A stretch of 64,000 nt of DNA from positions 3,038,001-3,102,000 of the forward strand of contig NZ_CP108414.1 in the NCBI RefSeq assembly GCF_035978755.1, written 5' to 3'. Below, one piece after another: positions 43,101-51,740 of this stretch. The notes beneath the pieces were generated by a model, which was given only the letters and a program-made list of their open reading frames with translations, had not been told where the DNA came from and did not search any database. Source of the DNA: Streptomyces sp. NBC_01298 (GTDB lineage Bacteria; Actinomycetota; Actinomycetes; Streptomycetales; Streptomycetaceae). The translations under genes and the position numbers were made by a program. Numbering within the stretch: the stretch's first letter is position 1; the number at the start of each line of letters is the position of its first letter.

Positions 43101-44788
43101 CCACCCGCGACGAGGCCGCGGGCACCCTGGACGAGGCCCGCTCCGAGGCGAACCGGCTGCGGACGGAGGCGGCCGAGCAGGCGGACCGCCTGATCACCGA
43201 GGCGGCGGCGGAGGCCGTGCGGCTCACCGAGGAGACCCGCGCGGCCAACGCGCTGACCGTGGGCGAGGCCGAGGCCGCGGCCGAGGCGCTGCGGGCCGAG
43301 GCGGCCGCCACCCTGGACGGGGCGAAGGCGGAGGCGGAGCGGCTCACGGAGCAGGCCGCGCAGACGCTGGCCGGGGCCGAGCGGGACGCGACGGGCATCC
43401 TCATCGACGCGCGCACCGAGGGCGACCGGCTCGTCGAGGAGACGCGCAAGGCCAACGAGGCCACCGTCGGCGAGGCCGCCGCGGAGGCGGACCGGCAGCG
43501 CGCCGAGGCGGCGCGCACGCTGGACGACGCCCGCGCGGAGGGCGGCCGGATCATCGGCGAGGCCACCGCGGAGGCGGACCGGGTCACGGTCGCGGCGAAC
43601 GAGACCCTGGCCGGGGCCGAGCGGGAGGCCGAGCGGACCCTGGACGAGGCGCGCGCCGAGGCGGGCCGGATCCGTACCGAGGCCGCCGAGCAGGCGGACC
43701 ACCTGGTCGGCGAGGCCGTCGCGGAGGCGGACCGGCTCACCGAGCAGACCCGCAAGGACACCGAGCGCACGGTCGGCGAAGCGGCGAACGAGGCCGAGCG
43801 GCTGCGCGCCGAGGCGTCCGAGGCGCTGTCCTCGGCGCAGGAGCACGCGACCCGTACCCGGTCCGAGGCCGAGCGGGTCAAGGCCGAGGCCGCCACCGAG
43901 GCGGAGCGGATCCGTACCGAGGCGCGCACCGCGTCGGAGCGGGTGCTGGACGAGGCCCGCGAAGAGGCCAACAAGCGCCGCAGCGAGGCCGCGGCCCAGG
44001 TCGACCGGCTCATCACGGAGGCCTCCTCGGAGGCCGAGAAGCTCACCGGGGACGCGCAGAAGCAGGCACTGGCCGCCACGACGGCGGCCGAGGAGCAGGC
44101 GGACGCGATGGTCGACGCGGCGCGCAAGGAGGCCGCGCGGATCACCTCGGAGTCGACCGTGGAGGGCAACTCCCTTGTGGAGAAGGCCCGTACGGACGCC
44201 GACGAGCTGCTGGTCGGAGCGCGCAGCGACGCCGCCGCCATAAGGGATCGGGCGGAGGAGCTGCGCGGCCGCGTCGAGGCGGAGGTCGAGGAGCTGCACC
44301 AGCGGGCCCGCCGGGAGTCGGCCGAGCAGATGAAGTCGGCCGGCGAGCGCGTGGACAAGCTGGTGCGGGCGGCGACCGAGCAGAGCGTCGAGGCCGACGC
44401 GAAGGCCAAGGAGCTGGTGTCGGACGCGAGCAGCGAGGCGAGCAAGGTCCGCATCGCCGCGGTGCGCAAGGCGGAGGCACTGCTCAAGGAGGCCGAGCAG
44501 AAGAAGGCCGAGCTGGTGCGGGTCGCCGAGGGCAAGCTGGCGGAGGCGACGGCGGAGGCCGAACGGCTCGTCGACGAGGGCCGGCGCGAGCTGGAGGTCC
44601 TCGTGCGCAGGCGCGAGGACATTCAGGCGGAGATCTCCCGTGTCCAGGACGTTCTTGAGGCGTTGGAATCATTCGAGGCACCTTCGGGTGGCGGAAAGCC
44701 CGGGGTCGGCGGCCAGGGCGCGGGGGGCGTGAAGGCCGGTGCGACAGCGGGTTCCACTCGATCGGGTGGCAAGACGTCAGAGGGCTAG
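40199..44788 (+). CDS. scy: polarisome scaffold coiled-coil protein Scy
   Basis: 1529 residues from GTG 40199 (MRGYESQESHQAEADHLSRFEAEMERLKKER), the N-terminus I recall for S. coelicolor Scy. The short DivIVA-like start and heptad segment are followed by a very long Ala/Glu/Arg coiled coil with hendecad-type repeats (units like EAERLRAEAEETLERTRAEADR, cut short here), then a Gly/Lys-rich tail from about 1495. Scy organises DivIVA and FilP at hyphal tips and controls branching. The S. coelicolor protein is about 1326 residues as I recall, so this one is about 200 longer. filP follows after 200 bases. The repeats make the frame robust but the assembly risky. Confidence 0.93.
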   Translation: MRGYESQESHQAEADHLSRFEAEMERLKKERGKAVQHADDLGYQVEVLRAKLHEVRRNLASRPAYDGADMGYQAEQLLRNAQIQADQMRSDAERELRDVRAQTQRILQEHAEHQARLQAELHAEAVNRRQRLDQELSERRQTVEAHVNENVAWAEQLRARTEAQARRLMDESRVEAEQTLNTARAEAARVASEATRRLASENESARAEAESTLLRARKEAERLLTAASAQAQEATEHAERLRSTTSAEAEQTRRQTMDLGRVAEQRTQEAEGALREARGAAEKLLAEAKESAARQLASAESVNEQRTRTAKEQVARLVGQANKEAETLKAEAEQALADAREQTERLRKEAGEQARTAAAEDTAAQLAKAARTAEEVLNKASEDARATTRAASEEAERIRGEAEAEAERLRAQAAATADELKGAAKDDTEEYRARTVELQEEARRLRGEAEQLRAEAVAEGERIRGEARREAVQQIEEAARTAEELLGKSRADADEVRSAANTESERVRGEAVERATTLRKQAEETLERTRAEADRLRAEAEEESESVRAEADAAAAVRREETERALAAKRAEADEELVRLHTDAEGRLTTAEQTLRDARAAAESIRKETTEESDRLRAESAERIRALQAQSEAEAETLRTDAAEDAGRVRAEAEQNAVRLTGEAEAEAERLRSEAQETADRLRAEAKAAAERVAQEAAEALAAAQEEAARRRRESEETLASARTDAESERAQAREESEELLAQARKRSEEATAEAVWLTEEAERRASEVVAAAEATAQQVREAVAGLHEQAEEEVAGLRSAAEHAAERAKTEAEEESGRVRADAYAERERATEDANRIRSEARTETDAAKELAARTVGDAIAEAEQLRTDTAEYAQRVRTEATDALAASERDAARTKADARDDANRIRGEAAESLEAARTEGGRIVAEATAEAERRTEETRAATEATVAAAAAEAARLTAEAEAAAEATRDEAAGTLDEARSEANRLRTEAAEQADRLITEAAAEAVRLTEETRAANALTVGEAEAAAEALRAEAAATLDGAKAEAERLTEQAAQTLAGAERDATGILIDARTEGDRLVEETRKANEATVGEAAAEADRQRAEAARTLDDARAEGGRIIGEATAEADRVTVAANETLAGAEREAERTLDEARAEAGRIRTEAAEQADHLVGEAVAEADRLTEQTRKDTERTVGEAANEAERLRAEASEALSSAQEHATRTRSEAERVKAEAATEAERIRTEARTASERVLDEAREEANKRRSEAAAQVDRLITEASSEAEKLTGDAQKQALAATTAAEEQADAMVDAARKEAARITSESTVEGNSLVEKARTDADELLVGARSDAAAIRDRAEELRGRVEAEVEELHQRARRESAEQMKSAGERVDKLVRAATEQSVEADAKAKELVSDASSEASKVRIAAVRKAEALLKEAEQKKAELVRVAEGKLAEATAEAERLVDEGRRELEVLVRRREDIQAEISRVQDVLEALESFEAPSGGGKPGVGGQGAGGVKAGATAGSTRSGGKTSEG

Positions 44789-44990
44789 TCAGCGCACTCG
44801 ACTCTGTGCTCCTGATGGAGGTTCAGGCGAACGAGTGACAAGCATTCTGTCGCCTTGCCACTCAAAAGGGGTGTCATTGTCCAGATCAAACGCGGATTGA
44901 CTCGATGACACGCCGTCTTGGCGCCTAGGATTCCCCTTAACACCTAACACCCCGCGTAGCACCTCATCGGTCTCATTCGACAGGAACCCC

Positions 44991-45929
44991 ATGAGCGACA
45001 CATCCTCCCCCTTCGGCTTCGAGCTCGTGCGGCGTGGTTACGACCGCGGTCAGGTGGACGACCGCATCACCAAGCTGGTCTCCGACCGTGACAGCGCCCT
45101 CGGACGTATCAACTCTCTGGAAAAGCGGATCGAGGAGTTGCACCTCGAGACGCAGAACGCCCAGGCTCAGGTGAACGACGCCGAGCCGTCGTACGCCGGC
45201 CTCGGCGCCCGGGTCGAGAAGATCCTGCGCCTGGCCGAGGAGGAGGCGAAGGACCTCCGTGAGGAGGCCCGTCGCGCGGCCGAGCAGCACCGCGAGCTCG
45301 CCGAGTCGGCCGCCCAGCAGGTGCGCAACGACGCCGAGTCGTTCGCCGCCGACCGGAAGTCGACCGCCGAGGACGAGGGCGTCCGGATCGTCGAGAAGGC
45401 CAAGGGCGACGCCGCTTCGCTGCGCACCGAGGCCCAGAAGGACGCCGCCTCCAAGCGCGAGGAGGCCGACGCGCTCTTCGAGGAGACCCGCGCCAAGGCC
45501 GCCCAGGCCGCCGCGGACTTCGAGACCAACCTGGCCAAGCGCCGCGAGCAGTCCGAGCGCGACCTCGCGGGCCGTCAGGCCAAGGCGGAGAAGCGTCTCG
45601 CGGAGATCGAGCACCGCGCGGAGCAGCTGCGCCTGGAGGCCGAGAAGCTCCGTACGGACGCCGAGCGCCGCGCCCGCCAGACCGTGGAGACCGCGCAGCG
45701 CCAGGCCGAGGACATCGTGGCCGACGCCAACGCCAAGGCCGACCGGATCCGCAGCGAGTCCGAGCGCGAGCTGGCGGCGCTCACCAACCGCCGCGACTCG
45801 ATCAACGCGCAGCTCACCAACGTCCGCGAGATGCTCGCGACGCTGACGGGTGCCGCGGTCGCCGCCGCCTCCGCTCCGATCGACGACGAGCCGGTCACCC
45901 GCGGCGTTCCGGCGCAGCAGAGCCGCTAG
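44991..45929 (+). CDS. filP: filament-forming coiled-coil protein FilP
   Basis: 312 residues from ATG 44991 (MSDTSSPFGFELVRRGYDRGQVDDRITKLVSDRD). The N-terminal GFELVRRGYDRGQVD block is the DivIVA/Wag31-like start shared by FilP and Scy families, followed by a coiled coil to about 290 and a short tail. FilP forms intermediate-filament-like networks behind the hyphal tip and gives mechanical rigidity. It is adjacent to scy as in S. coelicolor. A TAGGAT at 44926 in the upstream region is a plausible -10, so it has its own promoter. A double hairpin follows. Confidence 0.95.
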   Translation: MSDTSSPFGFELVRRGYDRGQVDDRITKLVSDRDSALGRINSLEKRIEELHLETQNAQAQVNDAEPSYAGLGARVEKILRLAEEEAKDLREEARRAAEQHRELAESAAQQVRNDAESFAADRKSTAEDEGVRIVEKAKGDAASLRTEAQKDAASKREEADALFEETRAKAAQAAADFETNLAKRREQSERDLAGRQAKAEKRLAEIEHRAEQLRLEAEKLRTDAERRARQTVETAQRQAEDIVADANAKADRIRSESERELAALTNRRDSINAQLTNVREMLATLTGAAVAAASAPIDDEPVTRGVPAQQSR

Positions 45930-45937
45930 TCGCGGAA

Positions 45938-46021
45938 GGCTTCCGGCACCAGCGGTCGGAAGCCAACAATCCGCTTCGACACCGAGGCCCTTCGTCACCT
46001 GTGAGAGGTGGCGGAGGGCCT
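45938..46021 (+). terminator. two consecutive hairpins after filP
   Basis: GGCTTCCG with CGGAAGCC (45938-45964) and AGGCCCTTCG...CGGAGGGCCTT (about 45985-46021, a longer stem with two mismatches). Both lie before the ABC transporter start at 46044. Confidence 0.75.
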
Positions 46022-46043
46022 TCGCGCGTTCTAGCGTGGCGTA

Positions 46044-47066
46044 ATGATCGAGCTTGAGGGCCTTACGAAACGATTCGGCGCGAAGACCGCCGTGAACAAC
46101 CTCAGCTTCCAGGTCAAACCGGGGGTGGTCACCGGCTTCCTCGGCCCCAACGGGGCGGGGAAGTCCACGACCATGCGCATGATGCTCGACCTCGACAATC
46201 CGACCAGCGGTACGGTCCGGATCGACGGGAAGCACTACCGGGACCTGCCGGAGCCACTGAAGTACATCGGGGCACTGCTGGACGCGAAGGCGATGCACGG
46301 CGGCCGCAGCGCGTACAACAACCTGCTCTGCCTCGCCCAGTCGAACGGGATCCCGCGCAGCCGGGTCTCCGAGGTGCTGGACCTGGTCGGCCTGACTGCC
46401 GTGGCGAAGAAGAAGTCGAAAGGATTTTCGCTGGGTATGGGCCAGCGGCTCGGTATCGCCTCCGCGCTGCTCGGCGACCCGGAGATCCTGATGTTCGACG
46501 AGCCCGTCAATGGTCTGGACCCGGAGGGAATTCTCTGGATCCGCAATCTGATGAAGGGGCTCGCGGCGGAGGGAAGAACGATCTTCGTTTCTTCCCATCT
46601 GATGAGCGAAATGGCCCTGACGGCGGAGCATTTGGTCGTCATCGGACAGGGAAAGCTGCTGGCCGACCTGTCCATGGCGGATTTCATCCAGCAGAACTCC
46701 CGCAGTTACGTGCGCGTGCGCACGCCGCAGCAGGAACGACTGAAGGACCTTCTGCACGAGGCCGGGATCGACGCGATCAGCGTCCCGGCCACCGGCGCCC
46801 TGGAGATCGACGGCGTGGAGTCGGAGCGGCTCGGCGAGCTGGCCGCCCAGCACCAGATCGTGCTGCACGAACTCAGCCCGCAGCGGGCTTCACTGGAGGA
46901 AGCGTTCATGCGCATGACGGCGGACTCCGTCGAGTACCACGCCCACGCACCGGGGGCGGGCGGGCTCCCGCCGGCACCCGGCATGTCCCCCGACAATCCG
47001 GCCCGGCCGGCCGACGTACCCGCGTGGGGCGCCGGCTTCGAGGCGAAGCGCAAGGGCGGCGAGTGA
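46044..47066 (+). CDS. ABC transporter ATP-binding protein
   Basis: 340 residues from ATG 46044. Walker A GPNGAGKS (34-41), signature SLGMGQRL (129-136) in place of LSGGQ, Walker B EILMFDE (147-153) and the H-loop SSHLMSEM. The C-terminal domain is Pro/Gly/Ala-rich. This belongs to the DrrA/NatA-like group for export of lipids or drugs, or for bacitracin-type resistance. The permease gene follows after two bases, then a second pair. Substrate is unknown. The adjacent cytoskeletal genes do not tell its role. Confidence 0.92.
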   Translation: MIELEGLTKRFGAKTAVNNLSFQVKPGVVTGFLGPNGAGKSTTMRMMLDLDNPTSGTVRIDGKHYRDLPEPLKYIGALLDAKAMHGGRSAYNNLLCLAQSNGIPRSRVSEVLDLVGLTAVAKKKSKGFSLGMGQRLGIASALLGDPEILMFDEPVNGLDPEGILWIRNLMKGLAAEGRTIFVSSHLMSEMALTAEHLVVIGQGKLLADLSMADFIQQNSRSYVRVRTPQQERLKDLLHEAGIDAISVPATGALEIDGVESERLGELAAQHQIVLHELSPQRASLEEAFMRMTADSVEYHAHAPGAGGLPPAPGMSPDNPARPADVPAWGAGFEAKRKGGE

Positions 47067-47068
47067 TC

Positions 47069-47845
47069 ATGGCTTACTCCGCCGTCCTCCAGTCCGAGTG
47101 GACCAAGATCCGCACGGTCGCCTCCACCAGCTGGACCCTCGCCGTCACCTTCCTCGTCACCGTCGGACTCAGCGCCGGATTCTGCGCCCTGGCCAGCGCG
47201 ACCTTCGGCGACCTGAACGAGGTCGAGAAGGCCACCTTCGACCCCACCCTGCTGAGCTTCACCGGAATGGGGCTCGGCCAGCTCGCCATGATCGTCTTCG
47301 GCGTGATGGTCGTCAGCACCGAGTACAGCTCGGGCATGATCCGCACCTCGCTGGCCGCCGTGCCCCGGCGCGGCTCCTTCCTGGCGGGCAAGTTCGCCGT
47401 GGCCACGGCGCTGGCCCTGGTGGTCGGGCTGCTGACCAGCTTCGTGTCCTTCTTCCTCGGCCAGGCGATCCTGGGCGACCTCGGCATCGGCATCGGCGAG
47501 GACAACGTCCTGCGGGCGGTCGTCGGAGCCGGCCTGTACATGGCCCTGCTCGCCCTGTTCACCATGGGCGTGGCCACCATGCTGCGCAGCTCGGTCGCCT
47601 CGATCAGCATCCTGATCCCGTTCTTCCTGATCGTCTCGAACCTCCTCAGCGGTTTCGAGGCCACCCGCAAGTACGGCCAGTACCTGCCCGACAAGGCCGG
47701 ATCCAAGATCATGCAGGTCGTACCGGAGGCCTTGGGCAGCTCCGAGACCCCCTACGGCCCCTGGGGCGGCCTCGGGATCATGCTGCTGTGGGTGGCCGCC
47801 TCGGTCATCGGCGGCTACCTGGTCCTCAAGAAGAGGGACGCCTGA
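47069..47845 (+). CDS. ABC transporter permease
   Basis: 258 residues from ATG 47069 (MAYSAVLQSEWTKIRTVASTSWTL), a typical ABC2-type permease start with the SEWTKIRT motif. About six hydrophobic helices are visible (e.g. LAVTFLVTVGLSAGFCAL, GLGQLAMIVFGVMVV, LALVVGLLTSFVSFFL). It partners the preceding ATPase. Membrane-bound. The 136-base gap to the next ATPase contains no clear gene and may hold a promoter. Confidence 0.9.
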   Translation: MAYSAVLQSEWTKIRTVASTSWTLAVTFLVTVGLSAGFCALASATFGDLNEVEKATFDPTLLSFTGMGLGQLAMIVFGVMVVSTEYSSGMIRTSLAAVPRRGSFLAGKFAVATALALVVGLLTSFVSFFLGQAILGDLGIGIGEDNVLRAVVGAGLYMALLALFTMGVATMLRSSVASISILIPFFLIVSNLLSGFEATRKYGQYLPDKAGSKIMQVVPEALGSSETPYGPWGGLGIMLLWVAASVIGGYLVLKKRDA

Positions 47846-47981
47846 CGTACTACGGGGGATCCCCGGGTCGAACCTCAGGGGTAGCTCAGGGTCCGGGACG
47901 ACGTGGAACCGCAAGGGACTGGATATCCTCTTAACCCTTACGCGGGCGAGAGTCGTCCCGGCCTGGCAAGGGGCAGCAAAG

Positions 47982-49166
47982 ATGATCGAGGCAGTCGGCC
48001 TGACCAAGCGCTTCGGCGCGAAGACCGCTGTCGACGACCTGTCCTTCCAGGTCAAGCCCGGTCACGTGACGGGATTCCTGGGGCCCAACGGCTCCGGGAA
48101 GTCCACCACGATGCGCATGATCGTCGGCCTGGACCGGCCCACCGCCGGCCGGGTCACGATCAACGGCCTGCCCTTCCGCGAGCTCCCGAACGCCCAGCGG
48201 CACGTAGGGGCCCTGCTCGACGCCAAGGCCGTCCACGGCGGCCGCCGGGCCCGCACCCACCTGCTGTCGATCGCCCAGCTCTCCGGGATCCCGGAGAAGC
48301 GGGTGGACGAGGTGCTGGGCGTCGTGGGCCTCCAGGACGTGGCCCGGCAGCGCGCCAAGGGCTTCTCGCTCGGCATGGGCCAGCGGCTCGGCATCGCGAC
48401 CGCCCTGCTCGGCGATCCCCAGGTGCTCCTCTTCGACGAGCCGGTCAACGGACTCGACCCCGAGGGCATCCTCTGGGTCCGCAATCTGATGCGCCGGCTC
48501 GCCTCCGAGGGCCGCACCGTCTTCGTCTCCTCGCACCTCATGAGCGAGATGGCGCTGACCGCAGACCACCTGATCGTGATCGGCCGGGGCCGGCTGCTCG
48601 CCGACATGGGCACCCAGGACTTCATCACCCACAACTCGGCCGGATTCGCCCGGGTCCGCACGGCCGACACCGACCCTGGCGGCTGGGACACCCTCGGCTC
48701 GGTCCTCACCAGGGCGGGCGGCCGGGTCCTGCGGGAGCCCGACGGAGCGCTGCGGGTGACCGGGCTGGAGCTGCCGCGGATCTCCGACCTCGCGCACGCG
48801 GCCGGCGTACGGCTGTGGGAGCTGTCGCCGCACCGGGCCTCGCTGGAGGAGGCGTACATGCGGATGACCCAGTCCTCCGTCGAGTACACCTCCACCGAGG
48901 ACCCGCGCAACGAACTGTGGGAGCCCGAACCGCTGAGCGTGCCGAAGTGGGACGAGGAAGCGGCCGCCGAGGCCCTCCAGGTCCCGCAGGCGGGCTTCTT
49001 CGCTCCCCCGCCGCCCGGGACCGGCGACCGGCCGTTCCTGATGCCCGGCAGCCCCGGCGAGCTCGCCGGGCCCGGGGCCGCGTCCCCCGGGGCCGCGTCC
49101 CCCACGGCCGAGCCCTCCCCCGACCCCGTGCGCACCCCCGCGCAGAAGCCCGAGGACTCCCGATGA
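47982..49166 (+). CDS. ABC transporter ATP-binding protein, second copy
   Basis: 394 residues from ATG 47982. It is closely related to the 46044 ATPase through the whole nucleotide domain (GLTKRFGAKTAV, FQVKPG, GPNGSGKS, SLGMGQRLGIA, LFDEPVNGLDPEGILW), so the two pairs arose by tandem duplication. The C-terminus is longer, with an acidic/Pro-rich tail of about 90 residues (residues 300-394). It overlaps the following permease start by four bases (ATGA). Transport role inferred to be parallel to the first pair; substrate unknown. Confidence 0.92.
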   Translation: MIEAVGLTKRFGAKTAVDDLSFQVKPGHVTGFLGPNGSGKSTTMRMIVGLDRPTAGRVTINGLPFRELPNAQRHVGALLDAKAVHGGRRARTHLLSIAQLSGIPEKRVDEVLGVVGLQDVARQRAKGFSLGMGQRLGIATALLGDPQVLLFDEPVNGLDPEGILWVRNLMRRLASEGRTVFVSSHLMSEMALTADHLIVIGRGRLLADMGTQDFITHNSAGFARVRTADTDPGGWDTLGSVLTRAGGRVLREPDGALRVTGLELPRISDLAHAAGVRLWELSPHRASLEEAYMRMTQSSVEYTSTEDPRNELWEPEPLSVPKWDEEAAAEALQVPQAGFFAPPPPGTGDRPFLMPGSPGELAGPGAASPGAASPTAEPSPDPVRTPAQKPEDSR

Positions 49167-50026
49167 CCGCCCCGACCACCGCGACCGCCGGGGAGCGGGG
49201 CCCGGCGGGCAACACCTCGCCGCTGCCGACCCCCCGGCCGCACCTGGGGCACGCGCTGGCCTCGGAGTGGACCAAGCTGACCTCGGTGCGCTCCACGATG
49301 TGGACGCTCGGCTCGCTCGTGCTGCTCGTCGTCGGCATCGGCGGCCTGGTCATCGTGCAGACCCGGGACGTGGACTACGAGCAGATGCCCTTCATCGCTC
49401 CCGCCCTCTTCGGACTGCTGGTCGGCCAGCTCGCGGTGATGGTGCTCGGGGTGCTGACGATCACCTCCGAGCACGGCACGGGCCTGGCCCGCACCACCTT
49501 CACCGCGGCCCCCGACCGGTACCGGGTGCTCACCGCGAAGTACCTCGTCTTCGGCCTCACCGCGTTCCTCACCACGGCCGGCTCGGTCTGCCTGGTCGGG
49601 CTGACCGCATCGATCCTGCGCGACGGCGCCGAAGCCGGGCCGCACCCGGCTTCCGAGTGGGCCTCCGGGCTGGTGGGCAGCCTGTACGTCACCCTGCTCG
49701 GCGTCCTGGCCCTGGCGATCGGGGCGCTGGTGCGGCACTCGGCGGGGGCGATCGCCGTGATGCTCGGCGTCGTCACGCTGCCGCCGGTGATAGGGGCGGT
49801 GCTCAGCATCTGGGAGGCCGTCGCCCCGGTCGGCCGGCTGCTGCTCCAGTACAACGTGCCGGTGGCGATGATGGAGCTGTTCGGCATGCCGACCAACGCC
49901 GCCGACCCGTCGTCGGGCGCGAGCATGGCGCTCCCGGGCGGCCTGAACCACATGGCGCTGATCCTGCTGGTGACGGGCGCCGCGATCGTCGGCTCGTACG
50001 TGGTGGTCGGCCGCCGGGACGTCTAG
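49163..50026 (+). CDS. ABC transporter permease, second copy
   Basis: 287 residues from ATG 49163. A Thr/Pro/Gly-rich N-terminus of about 30 residues precedes LASEWTKLTSVRSTMWTLGSL, the ABC2 permease start, and about six helices (e.g. LVLLVVGIGGLVIVQT, LVGQLAVMVLGVLTI, VTLLGVLALAIGALV). It is paralogous to the 47069 permease but diverged more than the ATPases. Translationally coupled to its ATPase. It ends 37 bases before a convergent gene, without an obvious hairpin. Confidence 0.9.
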   Translation: MTAPTTATAGERGPAGNTSPLPTPRPHLGHALASEWTKLTSVRSTMWTLGSLVLLVVGIGGLVIVQTRDVDYEQMPFIAPALFGLLVGQLAVMVLGVLTITSEHGTGLARTTFTAAPDRYRVLTAKYLVFGLTAFLTTAGSVCLVGLTASILRDGAEAGPHPASEWASGLVGSLYVTLLGVLALAIGALVRHSAGAIAVMLGVVTLPPVIGAVLSIWEAVAPVGRLLLQYNVPVAMMELFGMPTNAADPSSGASMALPGGLNHMALILLVTGAAIVGSYVVVGRRDV

Positions 50027-50063
50027 CCGGGACGTCCGGTACGGCGCCACTCGCCGGGGGCGG

Positions 50064-50417
50064 CTAGTACTTGGGAGCGTTGCGGGACCGCTGCACCTTG
50101 GAGGTGCGGCGGTCCTTCGCGTTCCAGCAGGCCTTGTGCCAGTGCCGGCGGTCGTCGACCCCGCCGTACTCGGGCCAGGCCACCAGGTGCGGGGTACCGG
50201 AGGGGATCTCCTGGTCGCAGCCGGGGCAGCGGTAGCGCTTGCCCGCGGCGCTCGCGCCCGCGACGTGCCGGACCTTCCAGTCCTCGCCCTGGTACTCCTC
50301 CGTGCGCTCCAGGCCGTACCTGTCCAGACCTCCCGCTCCCGCTCCCGGGCCCGAGCCCTGGTCCGAACGATCGGCTGGATTCTCGCCGCCCCTGGGGCGG
50401 TTGTGGCGCGGTGACAC
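50064..50417 (-). CDS. small zinc-ribbon-like hypothetical protein
   Basis: 117 residues from GTG 50417 with GAGGT upstream. The N-terminal 45 residues are polar and Gly-rich; the C-terminal part has RCPGCDQEIPSGTPH and HWHKACW, a CxxC...H...HxxC arrangement that could bind one zinc, followed by a basic tail (RRTSKVQRSRNAPKY). It resembles the conserved Streptomyces proteins labelled ATP/GTP-binding, but no nucleotide motif is visible. Nucleic-acid binding is possible from the basic tail and zinc ribbon; this is inference. Confidence 0.78.
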   Translation of the reverse strand: MSPRHNRPRGGENPADRSDQGSGPGAGAGGLDRYGLERTEEYQGEDWKVRHVAGASAAGKRYRCPGCDQEIPSGTPHLVAWPEYGGVDDRRHWHKACWNAKDRRTSKVQRSRNAPKY

Positions 50418-50659
50418 GTATACCTCACGGATGGGCGGACGGCAGTGACTTTCTCCCAGACTACGCGCAGCGAGACCGGGTACCCGCAGGGTGGCCGAAG
50501 GGCGACCACCGTACTGAGCGGCCGGTTGGCGCGACTGGCCTGACAATCCCAATAACCTTCCGGTGAGGCCGTGCCTTTGGCACGTGTCAGACGTTGTTGC
50601 CGATGAGGAAAACGGTCCGCCTGGGGGAGGCCGCGTCAGCCGCGAGGAGGCTAAAGGCG

Positions 50660-51694
50660 ATGCGCGTAGGAGCTTTTGTACTGGCGGCCCAGTTCCCGGG
50701 CCAGGGACAGGGCGAGGCACTGCACCGGGCGGTGCGGACCGCCGAGGTGGCCGAGGAGGCCGGGCTCGACTCGGTCTGGCTCGCCGAGCACCACTTCGTC
50801 CCGTACGGGGTCTGTCCGTCCGCGGTGACGCTGGCGGCCCTGATGCTGGGCCGCACCCGGCGGCTGCGCGTGGGGACGGCGGTGAGCGTGCTGCCGAGCA
50901 CCCACCCGGTGGCCCTGGGCGAGCAGGCGGCCCTGCTGCACCTGACCTCGGAGGGGCGGTTCACCCTGGGGGTGGGCCGGGGTGGTCCCTGGGTGGACCT
51001 GGAGGTCTTCGGCGGCGGGCTCGACGCGTACGAGAACCGCTTCCCCGAGGACCTGGACCTGTTGCGGCGCTGGCTGGCCGAGCCGCGCGTGGGGACGCCG
51101 GCGGGGGCCGCGGCCGGCGGCCGGTACGGCTTCCGCGAAGTGGCCGTCGTACCGCGCGCTTCGGAGGCGCTGCACGGCGACGGGACGGGGCCGGAACTGA
51201 TCGTCGCCTGCACCTCCCCCGGCTCGGTTCGGATGGCCGCGGAGCGCGGACTGCCCATGCTGCTGGGCATGCACTGCGGTGACGAGGACAAGGCCGCCAT
51301 GGTCGAGCTGTGGCGGCGTACGGCGCGGGCCGCGGGCCATTCGCCCGAGGCGGGCCACGTATCGGCCGGGGTCTGCCAGCTGGCGGACCGGACGGCGGAC
51401 GCCCGCGAAACGCTGCTGAAGGCGATGCCGGGCTGGCTCAAGCAGGGCCTGGACGCGCACGTCACGGTGGACGGACGGCAGCGGGCGATGCGGGACCCGG
51501 TCGCGTACACCGAGCTCCTGTGCGATCTGCATCCCGTGGGCACACCGGAGCTGGCGGCGGACCGGCTGGCGGCCACGTCGGAGCGTACGGGCATCACGCG
51601 GTTCGCCCTGCTGACGGAGGGATCGGGCGATCTCGCCTCGACCGAGGAGAACGTCCGGCGTCTCGGCGCCGAGGTGCTGCCCCGGCTCGGATAA
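50660..51694 (+). CDS. LLM-class flavin/F420-dependent oxidoreductase
   Basis: 344 residues from ATG 50660 with GAGGAGG upstream. Luciferase-like monooxygenase TIM barrel: MRVGAFVLAAQFPGQ, then RTAEVAEEAGLDSVWLAEHHF, LRVGTAVSVLPSTHPVALGEQAALL and GRFTLGVGRGGP. The AEHH motif and order are typical of the bacterial luciferase/F420 group. Whether it uses FMN or F420 cannot be told by reading. It stands alone between the zinc-ribbon gene (divergent) and the 51849 gene (convergent), with its own terminator. Confidence 0.9.
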   Translation: MRVGAFVLAAQFPGQGQGEALHRAVRTAEVAEEAGLDSVWLAEHHFVPYGVCPSAVTLAALMLGRTRRLRVGTAVSVLPSTHPVALGEQAALLHLTSEGRFTLGVGRGGPWVDLEVFGGGLDAYENRFPEDLDLLRRWLAEPRVGTPAGAAAGGRYGFREVAVVPRASEALHGDGTGPELIVACTSPGSVRMAAERGLPMLLGMHCGDEDKAAMVELWRRTARAAGHSPEAGHVSAGVCQLADRTADARETLLKAMPGWLKQGLDAHVTVDGRQRAMRDPVAYTELLCDLHPVGTPELAADRLAATSERTGITRFALLTEGSGDLASTEENVRRLGAEVLPRLG

Positions 51695-51702
51695 GACCAG
51701 GG

Positions 51703-51731
51703 CTGCCGCTCCGTTGGCACCGGAGCGGCAG
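51703..51731. terminator. hairpin after the LLM oxidoreductase gene
   Basis: CTGCCGCTCCG (51703-51713) pairs perfectly with CGGAGCGGCAG (51721-51731) across TTGGCAC. It lies nine bases after the stop. Confidence 0.87.
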
Positions 51732-51740
51732 CGAGGTACC

